From NCBI GenBank assembly GCA_944391215.1, contig CALXSR010000037.1, positions 1 to 64,000 on the forward strand: a stretch of DNA of 64,000 bases, in the 5' to 3' direction. Both the position numbers and the translations under genes were made by a program. Below, in pieces: positions 44,080-53,345 of the stretch (its first letter is position 1; every line of letters begins with the position of its first letter). The notes below the pieces were generated by a model, which saw nothing but the letters and a program-made list of their open reading frames with translations, ran no database searches and was not told where the DNA came from. This stretch comes from an uncultured Clostridia bacterium. GTDB taxonomy: Bacteria > Bacillota > Dehalobacteriia > UBA4068 > CALXSR01.

Positions 44080-44727
44080 ATGAAAAACCCAGTAATACCC
44101 CAAATTTTAACGCAAGGTGTGCCTTTAAAACAAGCCGTGCAAATGGCGGAACAAGAGGATGAAACCATTCGTCAGCATTTTTTTACCCAAAGCAATTTAT
44201 ATCAAAGAGATAGCCATGCTTTGGATTTCGATCAATGCGTATTCGATCATTGTACCTGGCAAAACAGTTTGCTGCAAAGGGTGCATTTTCGTCATGCAGT
44301 ATTTACCCATTGCGATTTTTCTAATATGGAATTTGATAATTGTTCTTTTATGTTTGTTGAAATGCGCGATTGTAAATTAACCGGGGCCACATTTAACGAT
44401 TGCGTTTTTCAAGATTGGCTGATAAAGGATACCTTAGCCAATTTAAGCAATTATCATAGTTGTAAAATAAAACAAGCCCAAATAAAAGAAACCATTCTAA
44501 AAGATAGTTCCTGGCAACTTTGCACCTTACAGCAAGTATTATGGGACCAATGCGAAATGAGCGGAATAGAATTTTTCCAAACCTCTTTAAAAGGACAAGA
44601 TTTTTCTACTTGTCAAATAGAAGGATTAACGGTATCCGATTCTGCTTACGAATTGCATGGTCTTACCGTAAATTCATTGCAAGCAGCAGATTTATCGCGT
44701 TATTTACAGCTTTTGATCAAAAAATAA
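44080..44727 (+). CDS. Pentapeptide-repeat protein (Qnr-like length)
   Basis: 215 aa made mainly of five-residue repeats with Phe/Cys/Leu at the centre (FDQCVFDHCTWQN, VHFRHAVFTHCDFSNMEFDN, FNDCVFQDWL, IEFFQTSLKGQDF). It should fold as a right-handed beta-helix. Length resembles Qnr/MfpA-type gyrase-protecting proteins, but Cys-rich repeats are also common in unstudied Bacillota paralogs. ATG follows AAAGGAG. It is the only plus-strand gene between 41 and 51 kb. Confidence 0.82.
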   Translation: MKNPVIPQILTQGVPLKQAVQMAEQEDETIRQHFFTQSNLYQRDSHALDFDQCVFDHCTWQNSLLQRVHFRHAVFTHCDFSNMEFDNCSFMFVEMRDCKLTGATFNDCVFQDWLIKDTLANLSNYHSCKIKQAQIKETILKDSSWQLCTLQQVLWDQCEMSGIEFFQTSLKGQDFSTCQIEGLTVSDSAYELHGLTVNSLQAADLSRYLQLLIKK

Positions 44728-44823
44728 GTCCCAATTCAATTTCGTGTTCTCGATAGCGTCAAAGTCTTGTGCTATCAAGGGTTAAAGCGAAACAGGAACA
44801 CAAAAGGAAATTAGGGGAAATAA

Positions 44824-44848
44824 AAAGGAAAAGCATTGCTTTTCCTTT
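44824..44848. terminator. Bidirectional terminator between pentapeptide and rsmG genes
   Basis: Stem AAAGGAAAAGC/GCTTTTCCTTT overlapping the rsmG stop. The preceding 44742-44806 stretch also contains nested inverted repeats (GATAGC/GCTATC inside GTGTTC/GAACAC). Confidence 0.75.
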
Positions 44849-45602
44849 AAGATAGTGGATTTTTCTTCGGGATACCGGCTTTACGCGGATAAGCGGCCGG
44901 TGTTTCTTCTTCTTTCACAAATTGCAGCAAAATAAGTTGCTCCGCGCTGCCATTGGTATAAGGGAAGGATACATAAAAACCGCCACCCAATTTGGCGAGG
45001 GCGCCCCTGGCCTGCGCCAGTTCTTCCTGGGCTTTCGGCCCTTTGTAGGCAACAAAAGAACCGCCTTTTTTCAACAAAGGCAAGGCATATTCCAGCAATA
45101 CGGGCAGTTCGCTCACTGCACGGGCCGTGGCCAAATCAAACTGGCCGCGTCCTTTTTTTTGTCCGTATTCTTCCGCCCGTCCTACCACAATTTTCACATT
45201 AGGTAAACGTAAAATAGCAACCGCTTCCGCTAAAAAACGGCATTTTTTTTCCACGCTTTCTAATAAGGTAACTTGCAGTTCCGGCAAAGCAATGGCCAAA
45301 GGCAAACCGGGAAATCCCGCCCCGGAACCGATATCCACCAAAGTTTTGGCGCCTTCTACCATATGCGGCAGCAAAGAAAGGCTATCAATAATATGTTTTT
45401 GGGCAAATTCTTTGGGTTCTTTGATGGCGGTTAAATTTATTTTTTGATTGGCTTGCAATACCAAACCGCCGAATAAAGCCAGCTGTGCTAATTGCTCCTC
45501 GCTTAAAACAGCCATTTGCGGAGCGGCTTTTAAATACTCAAAAAGCGCCCCGACCTGATCAAAATCAGGCGCTTGATCTAAAATAGGACCTTTTTCATTC
45601 AC
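44847..45602 (-). CDS. rsmG: 16S rRNA (guanine-N7)-methyltransferase RsmG (GidB)
   Basis: 251 aa. SAM-binding motif I is VDIGSGAGFPGLPLAI, with LLESVEKKCRFL and the late ATARAVSELPVLLEYA. Methylates G527 of 16S rRNA. The start is GTG at 45602 with GAGGAGG upstream, overlapping mnmG by 8 bases. Confidence 0.95.
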   Translation of the reverse strand: MNEKGPILDQAPDFDQVGALFEYLKAAPQMAVLSEEQLAQLALFGGLVLQANQKINLTAIKEPKEFAQKHIIDSLSLLPHMVEGAKTLVDIGSGAGFPGLPLAIALPELQVTLLESVEKKCRFLAEAVAILRLPNVKIVVGRAEEYGQKKGRGQFDLATARAVSELPVLLEYALPLLKKGGSFVAYKGPKAQEELAQARGALAKLGGGFYVSFPYTNGSAEQLILLQFVKEEETPAAYPRKAGIPKKNPLS

Positions 45603-47490
45603 TTTTCTTTTCCTCCTCTAGCCCGATGCGCCTTTTTTGTTCTAAATAAATCAGCAAAACGCTGATATCAGCAGGGGATACGCCGGTAATGCGCGACGCC
45701 TGGCCAATATTGGCCGGTTTTTGTTTTTGCAGTTTTTGCCGCGCTTCCACGCTTAAGCCCTTGATCGCCAGATAATCCAAATCAGCCGGCAGTTTCTTCT
45801 TTTCTTTTTTATCAAACCGTTCGATTTCTGCCAATTGTTTTTTGATATAACCGGCATACTTAATTTGAATTTCCACTTGTTGTTCCACCGACAAAGGCAA
45901 GTGCTGATCGCCGAACAAAGTTTTGATATCCGCATAGCTTATTTGCGGACGCAATAACAATTCCTGGGCATTGATTCCTTTTTGCAGGGGATTGCTACCG
46001 CGTTCCTGTAATAAGGAAGAAACTTTTTCCATATGCGGGCTAACCCGGTATTCTTTTAAACGTGCTAACTCTTTTTCAATGGCTTCTTTTTTCGCCAAAT
46101 AAGCAGCATAGCGGTCTTCTTTCACCAGTCCTAACGCATAGCCTTTTTCAGTCAAACGCAAATCCGCATTATCCTGCCGCAATAGGAGGCGATATTCGGA
46201 TAAAGAGGTGAACAGCCGATACGGCTCGCTGACCCCTTTGGTAACCAAATCGTCTATCATCACCCCAATATAGGATTCGGAACGGGTCATGGTAAAAGGC
46301 TCTTTATTTAATACCAGTAAAGCAGCATTGATTCCGGCTAACAAACCCTGACCGGCCGCTTCTTCATAACCGGAAGTACCGTTAATTTGCCCAGCGGCAA
46401 AAAGACCTTTTATTTCTTTATGTTGTAAAGAAAGCTGCAATTGGGTGGGGTCCAAACAATCGTATTCGATGGCATAAGCCGGCCGCATCATTTTTACCTG
46501 TTCTAAACCGGGTACCGTTTTTAAAATTTGCATTTGCAGTTCTTCCGGAAAACCGGTAGAAAGGCCCTGCACATAATATTCCGTGGTACCCAAACCTTCC
46601 GGCTCGATAAAAATTTGATGTTTGTCGCGATCCCGAAAACGCATCACTTTATCTTCAATGGAAGGGCAGTAACGAGCGCCAACCCCTTCAATAATGCCGC
46701 TGTACATGGGCGCTAAGTGAATATTATCCCGAATCAGTTGATGCGTTTTTTCATTGGTATAGGTTAAATAGCAGGAAATTTTCGGCCTTTTGTATTCGGT
46801 GGTTAAAAAGGAAAAGGCCAATTCCCCAATATCGCCCGGTTGTTCCTGCATTTTGCTAAAATCCAAACTTCTTTTATCCACCCGGGCCGGGGTACCTGTT
46901 TTAAAACGGGCCATGGGTAAACCAATCTCTCGTAAATAATGTCCTAAAGGAACCGAATTGGGCAAACCGCTGGGGCCGGAAGAGAAAATATGGTCGCCGA
47001 TAATAATGCGTCCATTTAAATAAGTGCCGGTAGTAATCACCACTGCCTGCGCCCGATATAGGGTATCAATTTGGTTATAAACCCCTTTGATTTGTCCGTT
47101 TTCTATCAATAGGGAACAGGCTTCCCCTTGTTTCACATCCAAATAAGGTTCATTTTGCACCACGGACATCATGGTTCTTTGATAATGCCTTTTATCAATT
47201 TGCGCCCTTAAAGCCTGTACGGCGGGACCTTTGCCCACATTAAGCATACGGATTTGAATTTGGGTAGCATCCGCCGCCAAAGCCATTTGCCCGCCCAAGG
47301 CATCAATTTCCCGCACCACCAAACCTTTGGCCGGACCGCCAATGGCCGGATTGCAGGGCATTAAACCGATGGCATCCATATTTAGCGTAAGTAGTAGGGT
47401 AGGCACCCCTAAACGGGCGGCAGCCAAAGATGCTTCAATACCGGCATGTCCGCCCCCTATAACAATCACTCCATATTCGTTTTCCTGCAT
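45595..47490 (-). CDS. mnmG: tRNA uridine-5-carboxymethylaminomethyl modification enzyme MnmG (GidA)
   Basis: 631 aa FAD protein: GGGHAGIEASLAAARLG (dinucleotide fold), PCNPAIGGPAKGLVVREID and FAAGQINGTSGYEEAAGQG. It acts with MnmE on U34 of tRNAs. Full length and intact. ATG at 47490, 44 bases after mnmE. Confidence 0.97.
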   Translation of the reverse strand: MQENEYGVIVIGGGHAGIEASLAAARLGVPTLLLTLNMDAIGLMPCNPAIGGPAKGLVVREIDALGGQMALAADATQIQIRMLNVGKGPAVQALRAQIDKRHYQRTMMSVVQNEPYLDVKQGEACSLLIENGQIKGVYNQIDTLYRAQAVVITTGTYLNGRIIIGDHIFSSGPSGLPNSVPLGHYLREIGLPMARFKTGTPARVDKRSLDFSKMQEQPGDIGELAFSFLTTEYKRPKISCYLTYTNEKTHQLIRDNIHLAPMYSGIIEGVGARYCPSIEDKVMRFRDRDKHQIFIEPEGLGTTEYYVQGLSTGFPEELQMQILKTVPGLEQVKMMRPAYAIEYDCLDPTQLQLSLQHKEIKGLFAAGQINGTSGYEEAAGQGLLAGINAALLVLNKEPFTMTRSESYIGVMIDDLVTKGVSEPYRLFTSLSEYRLLLRQDNADLRLTEKGYALGLVKEDRYAAYLAKKEAIEKELARLKEYRVSPHMEKVSSLLQERGSNPLQKGINAQELLLRPQISYADIKTLFGDQHLPLSVEQQVEIQIKYAGYIKKQLAEIERFDKKEKKKLPADLDYLAIKGLSVEARQKLQKQKPANIGQASRITGVSPADISVLLIYLEQKRRIGLEEEKKSE

Positions 47491-47534
47491 GGTTTTTTCC
47501 TCTAATCTATTTCTTTCATTTTCCCAAATTTATC

Positions 47535-48923
47535 TTATTTCCCTAAACAAAAACGAGAAAAAATGGCGTCTAGCAATTCTTCCGTCACATCTTCCCCGGT
47601 AATTTCATATAAAGCCTGTTTGGCCGCATATAAATCGATATTCACCATATCCAAAGGTTGATTTGCGGTTAAGGAGCACAGCGCGTCTTCCATATGATCT
47701 CTGGCTTTTTGCAAAGCGTTTTGCTGCCTAAAATTAGCCACCAAAATTTGTTCATCCGTCTGCAAAGCGCCGGACATAAAATCTTTTTTAATTTGCGCCG
47801 TCACTTGTTCCAAACCGGCGCCCGTTTTTGCCGAAATACCAATGATAGGCCACGCGGCATACTCCTTTTGTAATTGTGGCAGCAAGGAATCCGCTGTTTG
47901 CAGATCGGTTTTATTGAGGAGTAGATAAACATTATCTCGATTTTGTTCCTGCAACATGGCACCAATGGCGGCATCTTCCGCCGTGAAAGAGGCGGTTTCC
48001 ACCAACCACAAAACCAACTGCGCCTGCGCTATTTTTTCTTTGGCGCGTTTCATTCCCAAAGCTTCAATGGGATCGGCTTTTTGTTCTTCTCTTAAGCCGG
48101 CGGTATCCAATAATTTTAAAGGAATACCATCCAATAACAATTCTTCTTCAATGGTATCGCGGGTAGTGCCGGGAATATCGGAAACCAAAGCACGTTCTTC
48201 GGCCAAAAGGGCATTTAATAAACTCGATTTTCCCACATTAGGTTTACCGACCAAAGCAGTTTGAATTCCTTCTTTATAAATGCGGCCGGCTTGCGCGCCT
48301 TTTAACAAAGAATCTAAAATAGCCAGGGCGTCCTGTAATTTTGACGCCATTTCCGGCATGGATAACATTTCTACTTCTTCTTCCGGATAATCGATATCCG
48401 CTTCGATCATAGCGGTTAAATCCAATAAATGGTTTTGCACCGCAGCAATTTTTTGCGAAAAAAGGCCGGCTAGTTGGGCTGCAGCAATTTGTTCCGCCGG
48501 TTTACTTTTGGCCTCGATCAAATCAATAACTGCTTCGGCCTGCGCCAAATCTAATTTGCCGTTTAAAAAAGCTCTTTGCGTAAATTCCCCAGGCTGCGCC
48601 AATATGGCGCCTTGTTGCAGCGTTAAAAGCAAAGCGTTTTGCAGTACCTGATTGCCGCCATGGCAATGCAGTTCCACCACATCTTCACCAGTATAAGAAT
48701 GCGGTGCCCGCATAATTACCGCTAAAATTTGGTCTAAACGCCGGTCATTTTCTTCTATCAGCCAGCCCAAATACATTTGATGCGATAATAATTCTTCCTT
48801 AGCGGCAAGGGGCTGAAAAACCTTTTTTAAAATGCTTTCCGCCTCGCTACCCGAAATGCGAATAATACCGATACCAGCAGCACCGGTAGCGGTAGCAATA
48901 GCGGCAATGGTTGGTTGAGCCAT
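47535..48923 (-). CDS. mnmE: tRNA modification GTPase MnmE (TrmE)
   Basis: 462 aa. N-terminal folate-binding domain (TIAAIATATGAAGIGIIRIS), a helical domain, an inserted G domain (GKPNVGKSSLLNAL, DTAGLR, NKTD) and the C-terminal CxGK as RFCLGK. ATG at 48923 follows GGAGG. The ribosome binding site is almost directly behind a terminator. Confidence 0.97.
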   Translation of the reverse strand: MAQPTIAAIATATGAAGIGIIRISGSEAESILKKVFQPLAAKEELLSHQMYLGWLIEENDRRLDQILAVIMRAPHSYTGEDVVELHCHGGNQVLQNALLLTLQQGAILAQPGEFTQRAFLNGKLDLAQAEAVIDLIEAKSKPAEQIAAAQLAGLFSQKIAAVQNHLLDLTAMIEADIDYPEEEVEMLSMPEMASKLQDALAILDSLLKGAQAGRIYKEGIQTALVGKPNVGKSSLLNALLAEERALVSDIPGTTRDTIEEELLLDGIPLKLLDTAGLREEQKADPIEALGMKRAKEKIAQAQLVLWLVETASFTAEDAAIGAMLQEQNRDNVYLLLNKTDLQTADSLLPQLQKEYAAWPIIGISAKTGAGLEQVTAQIKKDFMSGALQTDEQILVANFRQQNALQKARDHMEDALCSLTANQPLDMVNIDLYAAKQALYEITGEDVTEELLDAIFSRFCLGK

Positions 48924-48937
48924 ACGAAATACCTCCA

Positions 48938-48966
48938 AAAAAAGCCCAGCATTGCTGGGCTTTTTT
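48938..48966 (-). terminator. Terminator between jag and mnmE
   Basis: AAAAAAGCCCAGC/GCTGGGCTTTTTT, three-base loop; its T-run abuts the mnmE ribosome binding site, so mnmE must depend on read-through or an embedded promoter. Confidence 0.85.
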
Positions 48967-48970
48967 ATTA

Positions 48971-49597
48971 CTAGGAACGATGTTTTTTGACGATAACCAC
49001 TTTGCGATATGGTTCTTCGCCTTCGCTAAATGTTTGCACCCTTCTGTCATCCTGCAAAGCCATATGAATAATCCTTCTTTCATGAGGATTCATTGGTTCT
49101 AAGCGAATAAATTTACCGGTGCGAATGGCTTTATCGGCCATTTTTTTGGCTAAAGCAGTTAATGTTGCTTCTCTGGCTTGCCGGAAACCGGTAACGTCTA
49201 ATACAATTCTTTGTTTTTCGCCGCTTTTCCGGTTCGTCGCCAAATTGACTAAATATTGCAAAGCGTCTAATGTTTCACCACGCCGACCGATTAAAGCGCC
49301 CAAATCTTCCCCTTGCATGGTAATCCACAAAATATCTTCTTTATATTCTTTGCTGCATTCCGGATGGACGCCAAAATAAGGAAAAATACCTTCTAAAAAG
49401 TTACAAGCCAATTGGCCAGCCGTATTTTTTATGGTAACGCGTACTTTGGCTTCTTTACTACCCAAACCAAAAATACCTTTATTCCCCATTTCCAAAATTT
49501 CAACTTCCACTTCATCCATCGATACTTGCAGCGTTTGCAATGCGGTATCGATTGCTTCATCTACCGTTTTACCGGTAAATTCTTCCGTATTGTTCAT
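48971..49597 (-). CDS. jag: RNA-binding protein Jag/KhpB
   Basis: 208 aa. A Jag N-domain (EFTGKTVDEAIDTALQTLQV) is followed by a KH domain (ITMQGEDLGALIGRRGETLD) and an R3H domain (NPHERRIIHMALQDDRRV). Partners KhpA in several Gram-positives to affect cell elongation and RNA stability. ATG at 49597, after AAAGGGG. Confidence 0.93.
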   Translation of the reverse strand: MNNTEEFTGKTVDEAIDTALQTLQVSMDEVEVEILEMGNKGIFGLGSKEAKVRVTIKNTAGQLACNFLEGIFPYFGVHPECSKEYKEDILWITMQGEDLGALIGRRGETLDALQYLVNLATNRKSGEKQRIVLDVTGFRQAREATLTALAKKMADKAIRTGKFIRLEPMNPHERRIIHMALQDDRRVQTFSEGEEPYRKVVIVKKHRS

Positions 49598-49657
49598 TAC
49601 CAAAGAGCCCCTTTCACTAGGCTAAGTAAAATTCCTATTCTTATTTATGTGTGATAT

Positions 49658-50548
49658 TTATTTTTTTATTACTAATTTTCTTTCTTTTGCATTATGTTGT
49701 ACTTGCGGTTTTTCTTTTTTATTTTGAGAAGACAATTGCTTTTGTTCTTTTGCTTTTTGTTCTTGTAATTGTTGTTGTTCTAATTGTTTTTGTTTTTTAG
49801 CTTCTTTTTTGGCGGCATTTAATTGACTATAGTCTTTCTTTTTGGGTACGTCAATGATTTCGCCTTTTTCGTCTTCTTCTAAGCTTTCTTTTTTCTTTAA
49901 ATGATCATCATACCAGTTCATACCAACTTGTTGTAAAACGGTCATGATACTGAACGTAATCCAGTATAAACATAAAGCGGTAGGGAAGGTACGACCCCAA
50001 AAACCCATCATCAAAGGCATAATGATTAACATATTTCTTTGCATGGAATTGCTTTTATCCACAGTAGAAACCCATTGTTGAATAAAAGTACCGGCCGCTA
50101 CTAATAAAGCCATAGCCATACCGCCGGCATCCGATAAACTATCGATCCATAAAACTCCAGGAATTAAATGCAAGCTATAATATTCCGACATAACCGGCGT
50201 AAAATTACGCAAAGCAGCAAATAAAGCAAATAAAATAGGCATTTGCACCAATAAAGGCAAACAACCGGCCATAGGATTGATTTTTTCCTTTTGATATAAT
50301 TTAACGGTTTCTTCTTGCCTTCTTTGAATATTAGCTTTATATTTTTCATTGATCGCGTCAATTTTGGGCTGAATATCGCGCATTTTTTTCATGGAGCGCA
50401 TTTGACCAAGCATTAAAGGAAGTAATGCCATTTTTAAAACAATGGAAAAGATAACAATGGCTAAAGCATAACTAGGAATTCCCAAAAATAAAGTTCCTTG
50501 GAAAATCCATTCAATAAAGCTTGTGATTATATTGGTTAAAAAACTCAT
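49658..50548 (-). CDS. yidC: Membrane protein insertase YidC
   Basis: 296 aa with five hydrophobic segments. Conserved features are PLMLGQMRSMKKMRDIQPKI in the first cytoplasmic loop, MAGCLPLLVQMPILFALF and LCLYWITFSIMTVLQQ. The 90-residue Lys/Gln-rich tail may bind ribosomes. Unlike many Gram-positive forms the N-terminus has no lipobox. Confidence 0.94.
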   Translation of the reverse strand: MSFLTNIITSFIEWIFQGTLFLGIPSYALAIVIFSIVLKMALLPLMLGQMRSMKKMRDIQPKIDAINEKYKANIQRRQEETVKLYQKEKINPMAGCLPLLVQMPILFALFAALRNFTPVMSEYYSLHLIPGVLWIDSLSDAGGMAMALLVAAGTFIQQWVSTVDKSNSMQRNMLIIMPLMMGFWGRTFPTALCLYWITFSIMTVLQQVGMNWYDDHLKKKESLEEDEKGEIIDVPKKKDYSQLNAAKKEAKKQKQLEQQQLQEQKAKEQKQLSSQNKKEKPQVQHNAKERKLVIKK

Positions 50549-50584
50549 TTCTCCCGCACTATTTGCGGGATCACCTCCTAAAGT

Positions 50585-50797
50585 TTACTTGACCGGATCA
50601 TAACCACCGGCATGAAAAGGGTGACAACGACAGATTCTTTTGACCGCCATCCATCCGCCTTTTAAGGCGCCGTAGCGGCTAATCGCAATTTTCGCATATT
50701 CCGAACAGGTGGGATAAAAACGGCAATGCGGCCCCATCATCGGCGAGAGATAAGTTTGATAAAGCCGAATCATGAGCAAAAAGAATTTTTTAACCAT
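50585..50797 (-). CDS. yidD: Membrane protein insertion efficiency factor YidD
   Basis: 70 aa with the whole family signature: [20 protein letters not shown] and [16 protein letters not shown]. It overlaps rnpA by 8 bases and precedes yidC in the usual order. Confidence 0.95.
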   Translation of the reverse strand: MVKKFFLLMIRLYQTYLSPMMGPHCRFYPTCSEYAKIAISRYGALKGGWMAVKRICRCHPFHAGGYDPVK

Positions 50798-51155
50798 TTT
50801 TTTCCACCCCGTTTTCGCAGCGTTTTTTCCGCGCTTTATTTAACAAAAAGGTCATTTGCTCCACTTGCTTGTCATAAGGCAAATAAATAAGAGAAGGCCG
50901 GGCGATAAAAATATAATCGAATCCCTGGCAAAAAGAAGCGGATAAATTCCTAGCAATATGGCGCAATCTTCTTTTTACCTTATTTCTTTTTACTGCTTTT
51001 CCAACTTTTTTAGATACAGAAAAACCAACGCGAAAATGAGCGTTGTTATTTTTTCGGATATATAAAACCATACCGGAAGCAACAAAAGAGATGCCTCTCT
51101 TATAAATGCGATGAAAATCTTGTCTTTTTCGTAAACGATTTTCCGCTTTTAGCAT
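50790..51155 (-). CDS. rnpA: Ribonuclease P protein component
   Basis: 121 aa basic protein; [11 protein letters not shown]-type motif seen as [20 protein letters not shown] then [11 protein letters not shown]. Cooperates with the RNase P RNA, which is not in the window, in tRNA 5' maturation. Confidence 0.95.
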   Translation of the reverse strand: MLKAENRLRKRQDFHRIYKRGISFVASGMVLYIRKNNNAHFRVGFSVSKKVGKAVKRNKVKRRLRHIARNLSASFCQGFDYIFIARPSLIYLPYDKQVEQMTFLLNKARKKRCENGVEKNG

Positions 51156-51176
51156 GACGACACCTATACTTTCTTT

Positions 51177-51311
51177 TTAAGCGGATAATACTTTACGGCC
51201 TTTGTTACGACGCGCTTTTAATACTTTGCGGCCGCCTTTGGAAGACATTCTGGCCAAAAAGCCATGTACTCTTTTATGCACGCGATTTTTTGGTTGATAA
51301 GTACGTTTCAC
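51177..51311 (-). CDS. rpmH: 50S ribosomal protein L34
   Basis: 44 aa: [20 protein letters not shown] and a basic C-terminus, exactly the family length. GTG start at 51311, with AAGGGAGAGAGAG upstream. Confidence 0.97.
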   Translation of the reverse strand: MKRTYQPKNRVHKRVHGFLARMSSKGGRKVLKARRNKGRKVLSA

Positions 51312-51459
51312 TCTCTCTCTCTCCCTTCTTACCCTTAAGAATAAAAAACAAAAATTTTTTATCTTTATTTTTCCATCAAACATGACGATAACAGCAAAAT
51401 TATATATTGGTAAGCTCAAATTGTCAAGTAAATGACCGAAGAGAAAAAAGTTATTGCGG

Positions 51460-51575
51460 CTTGTTTTTGTGGATAACTTATGATATTCTTTATTTATATC
51501 CTAGGTATATGCCTGGGATATCCTCATCTTTGTGGATAAATCTTTTCTTTTTTCACCTTTTTGTGGATAAATACC
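51460..51575 (+). other. oriC part 1: DnaA-box cluster upstream of dnaA
   Basis: Three perfect DnaA boxes TGTGGATAA in the same orientation at 51468-51476, 51531-51539 and 51562-51570, between rpmH and dnaA. They probably also autoregulate dnaA. Confidence 0.9.
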
Positions 51576-51601
51576 TTTTATTGGGGAGGTTTCATACCGA
51601 T

Positions 51602-52951
51602 ATGCAAGAAATTTGGGAAAAAGCAGCTCTTTTGCTGAAAGAATATTTAGAACCGGATCGTTATCAAAGATGGCTCAGCAATATCGTATCGGTTACGCGG
51701 CAAAATAATTTTGTATTGATCGCCGTAACCGACGAATTATCCAGAGAATGGATGGAAAGTAACTTAGCCTCCATATTTGATACTGTTTTAGAAGAAGTTT
51801 CCGGGGAACAATTAAAAACCCTTTTTATCACTTTAGAAGAAGACGATCCGTCTGCTACCCTTTCTTCTCCACAAATTTCTTTACCAACCAGAGAACCGCG
51901 TTATAAACAAAACCAAAATCAAAACGCATCGGTATTTAATGCTCGTTATACATTTGATACTTTTGTGGTGGGAAATTCCAATCGTTTTGCACATGCTGCT
52001 GCCTGGGCCGCTGCGGAACGTCCAGCTAGAGCCTATAACCCCTTATTTATTTACGGCGGTTCCGGGCTTGGAAAAACTCATTTAATGCATGCCATTGGAC
52101 ATTATGTATTGGAAAAAAATCCTGGTATGAATGTGGTTTATGTTTCTTCGGAAATGTTTACCAATCAGTTTATTTCCAATGTAAGAACCGGAGATGCCTT
52201 CCGTTTTCGGGATCATTATCGGAACGCCGACATTTTTTTAATTGACGATATTCAATTTATTGCCGAAAAAGAAAGAACCCAAGAAGAATTTTTCCATACT
52301 TTTAACACATTATACCAGGCCAATAAACAGATTGTGATTAGTTCAGACCGGCCGCCAAAAGAAATTCCTACTTTGGAAGAACGCTTGCGTTCCCGTTTTG
52401 AAATGGGTTTGATTGTGGATATTCAACCACCGGATTTGGAAACCAGAATTGCTATTTTGCAAAATAAAGCCAAAAGAGAAAATATGATGGTTTCCAATGA
52501 AGTATTAAGTTTTATTGCCGAAAGAGCGCGCTCCAATATTCGAGAATTGGAAGGCGCTTTGAATTCTATTTTTTATTATGCCAGCTTAAACGGATTTACT
52601 TCCATTTCCTTAGAAGCGGCGGAAGAAGCGTTAAAAGGCATTTTACCGGAAAAATCAAAAAAACCAATCGACGCGCAAAGAATTATGCAATGCGTAGCCG
52701 ATTATTACAATATTAAAATAGACGATTTGCAATCGAAAAAAAGAGATCGCAATTTAGCTTTTCCTAGACAAATTGCCATGTACCTATGCCGTGAATTAAC
52801 AGGCGATTCTTTACCTAAAATTGCCAAAGATTTTGGTAGAGACCATTCTACTGTTATCCATGCCAGAGATAAAATAGAAAAAGAAAAGAAAAATGATATT
52901 TCTTTAGAAAATAATATCAATGAAATCATTGCAATCATCAAAGAAAATTAA
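51602..52951 (+). CDS. dnaA: Chromosomal replication initiator DnaA
   Basis: 449 aa. Domain I begins MQEIWEKAALLLKEYLE. Domain III has Walker A GGSGLGKTH and Walker B IFLIDDIQFI. Domain IV has the DNA-reading signature AKDFGRDHSTVIHA after CRELTGDSLPKI. The ATG at 51602 is the family start; the upstream in-frame extension through the DnaA boxes is discarded. Confidence 0.98.
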   Translation: MQEIWEKAALLLKEYLEPDRYQRWLSNIVSVTRQNNFVLIAVTDELSREWMESNLASIFDTVLEEVSGEQLKTLFITLEEDDPSATLSSPQISLPTREPRYKQNQNQNASVFNARYTFDTFVVGNSNRFAHAAAWAAAERPARAYNPLFIYGGSGLGKTHLMHAIGHYVLEKNPGMNVVYVSSEMFTNQFISNVRTGDAFRFRDHYRNADIFLIDDIQFIAEKERTQEEFFHTFNTLYQANKQIVISSDRPPKEIPTLEERLRSRFEMGLIVDIQPPDLETRIAILQNKAKRENMMVSNEVLSFIAERARSNIRELEGALNSIFYYASLNGFTSISLEAAEEALKGILPEKSKKPIDAQRIMQCVADYYNIKIDDLQSKKRDRNLAFPRQIAMYLCRELTGDSLPKIAKDFGRDHSTVIHARDKIEKEKKNDISLENNINEIIAIIKEN

Positions 52952-52964
52952 ACAAGAAAAAAAG

Positions 52965-52990
52965 AAAGGCGGTGTTTTTCACCGCCTTTT
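52965..52990 (+). terminator. Terminator of dnaA
   Basis: AAAGGCGGT/ACCGCCTTT with seven-base loop. Confidence 0.85.
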
Positions 52991-53027
52991 CTGTTATAAT
53001 AAAATTTATCTTACTAAAGGAAAAAAG

Positions 53028-53334
53028 TTATACACAAAATTCATAGTATTTTTGCACAACCATTGTGTATATTGCGGATAAAAAAAGCCTTTTTTCAGAC
53101 ACCTTGTTGGCACTGTGGATAACAAAGAAAGAAGAATTTTATTATCCGCAGAAAATAAACAATCAAATAAGCCTCTTATTCTGGTAAAAAAAAGCTTATA
53201 CACAAAAAAAACAGGACCTATGATGAAAGAATACGAATAAAAAGAAAAAGAAAAACAATGGTATTCTTTCTTTAAACAAATTCCAAACAAAGAAAAAACA
53301 AATTATTCTTATTTTATTGTGGATATGTGGATAA
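53028..53334. other. oriC part 2: DnaA-box cluster and AT-rich region between dnaA and dnaN
   Basis: Exact boxes TGTGGATAA at 53114-53122 and 53326-53334. TTATACACA (the N-variant) occurs at 53028-53036 and 53196-53204. One-mismatch boxes are near 53064, 53073, 53142 and 53318. A nearly G/C-free stretch 53205-53315 is a candidate unwinding element. Together with part 1 this makes a bipartite Bacillus-type origin. Confidence 0.85.
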
Positions 53335-53345
53335 GGAGGATGACA

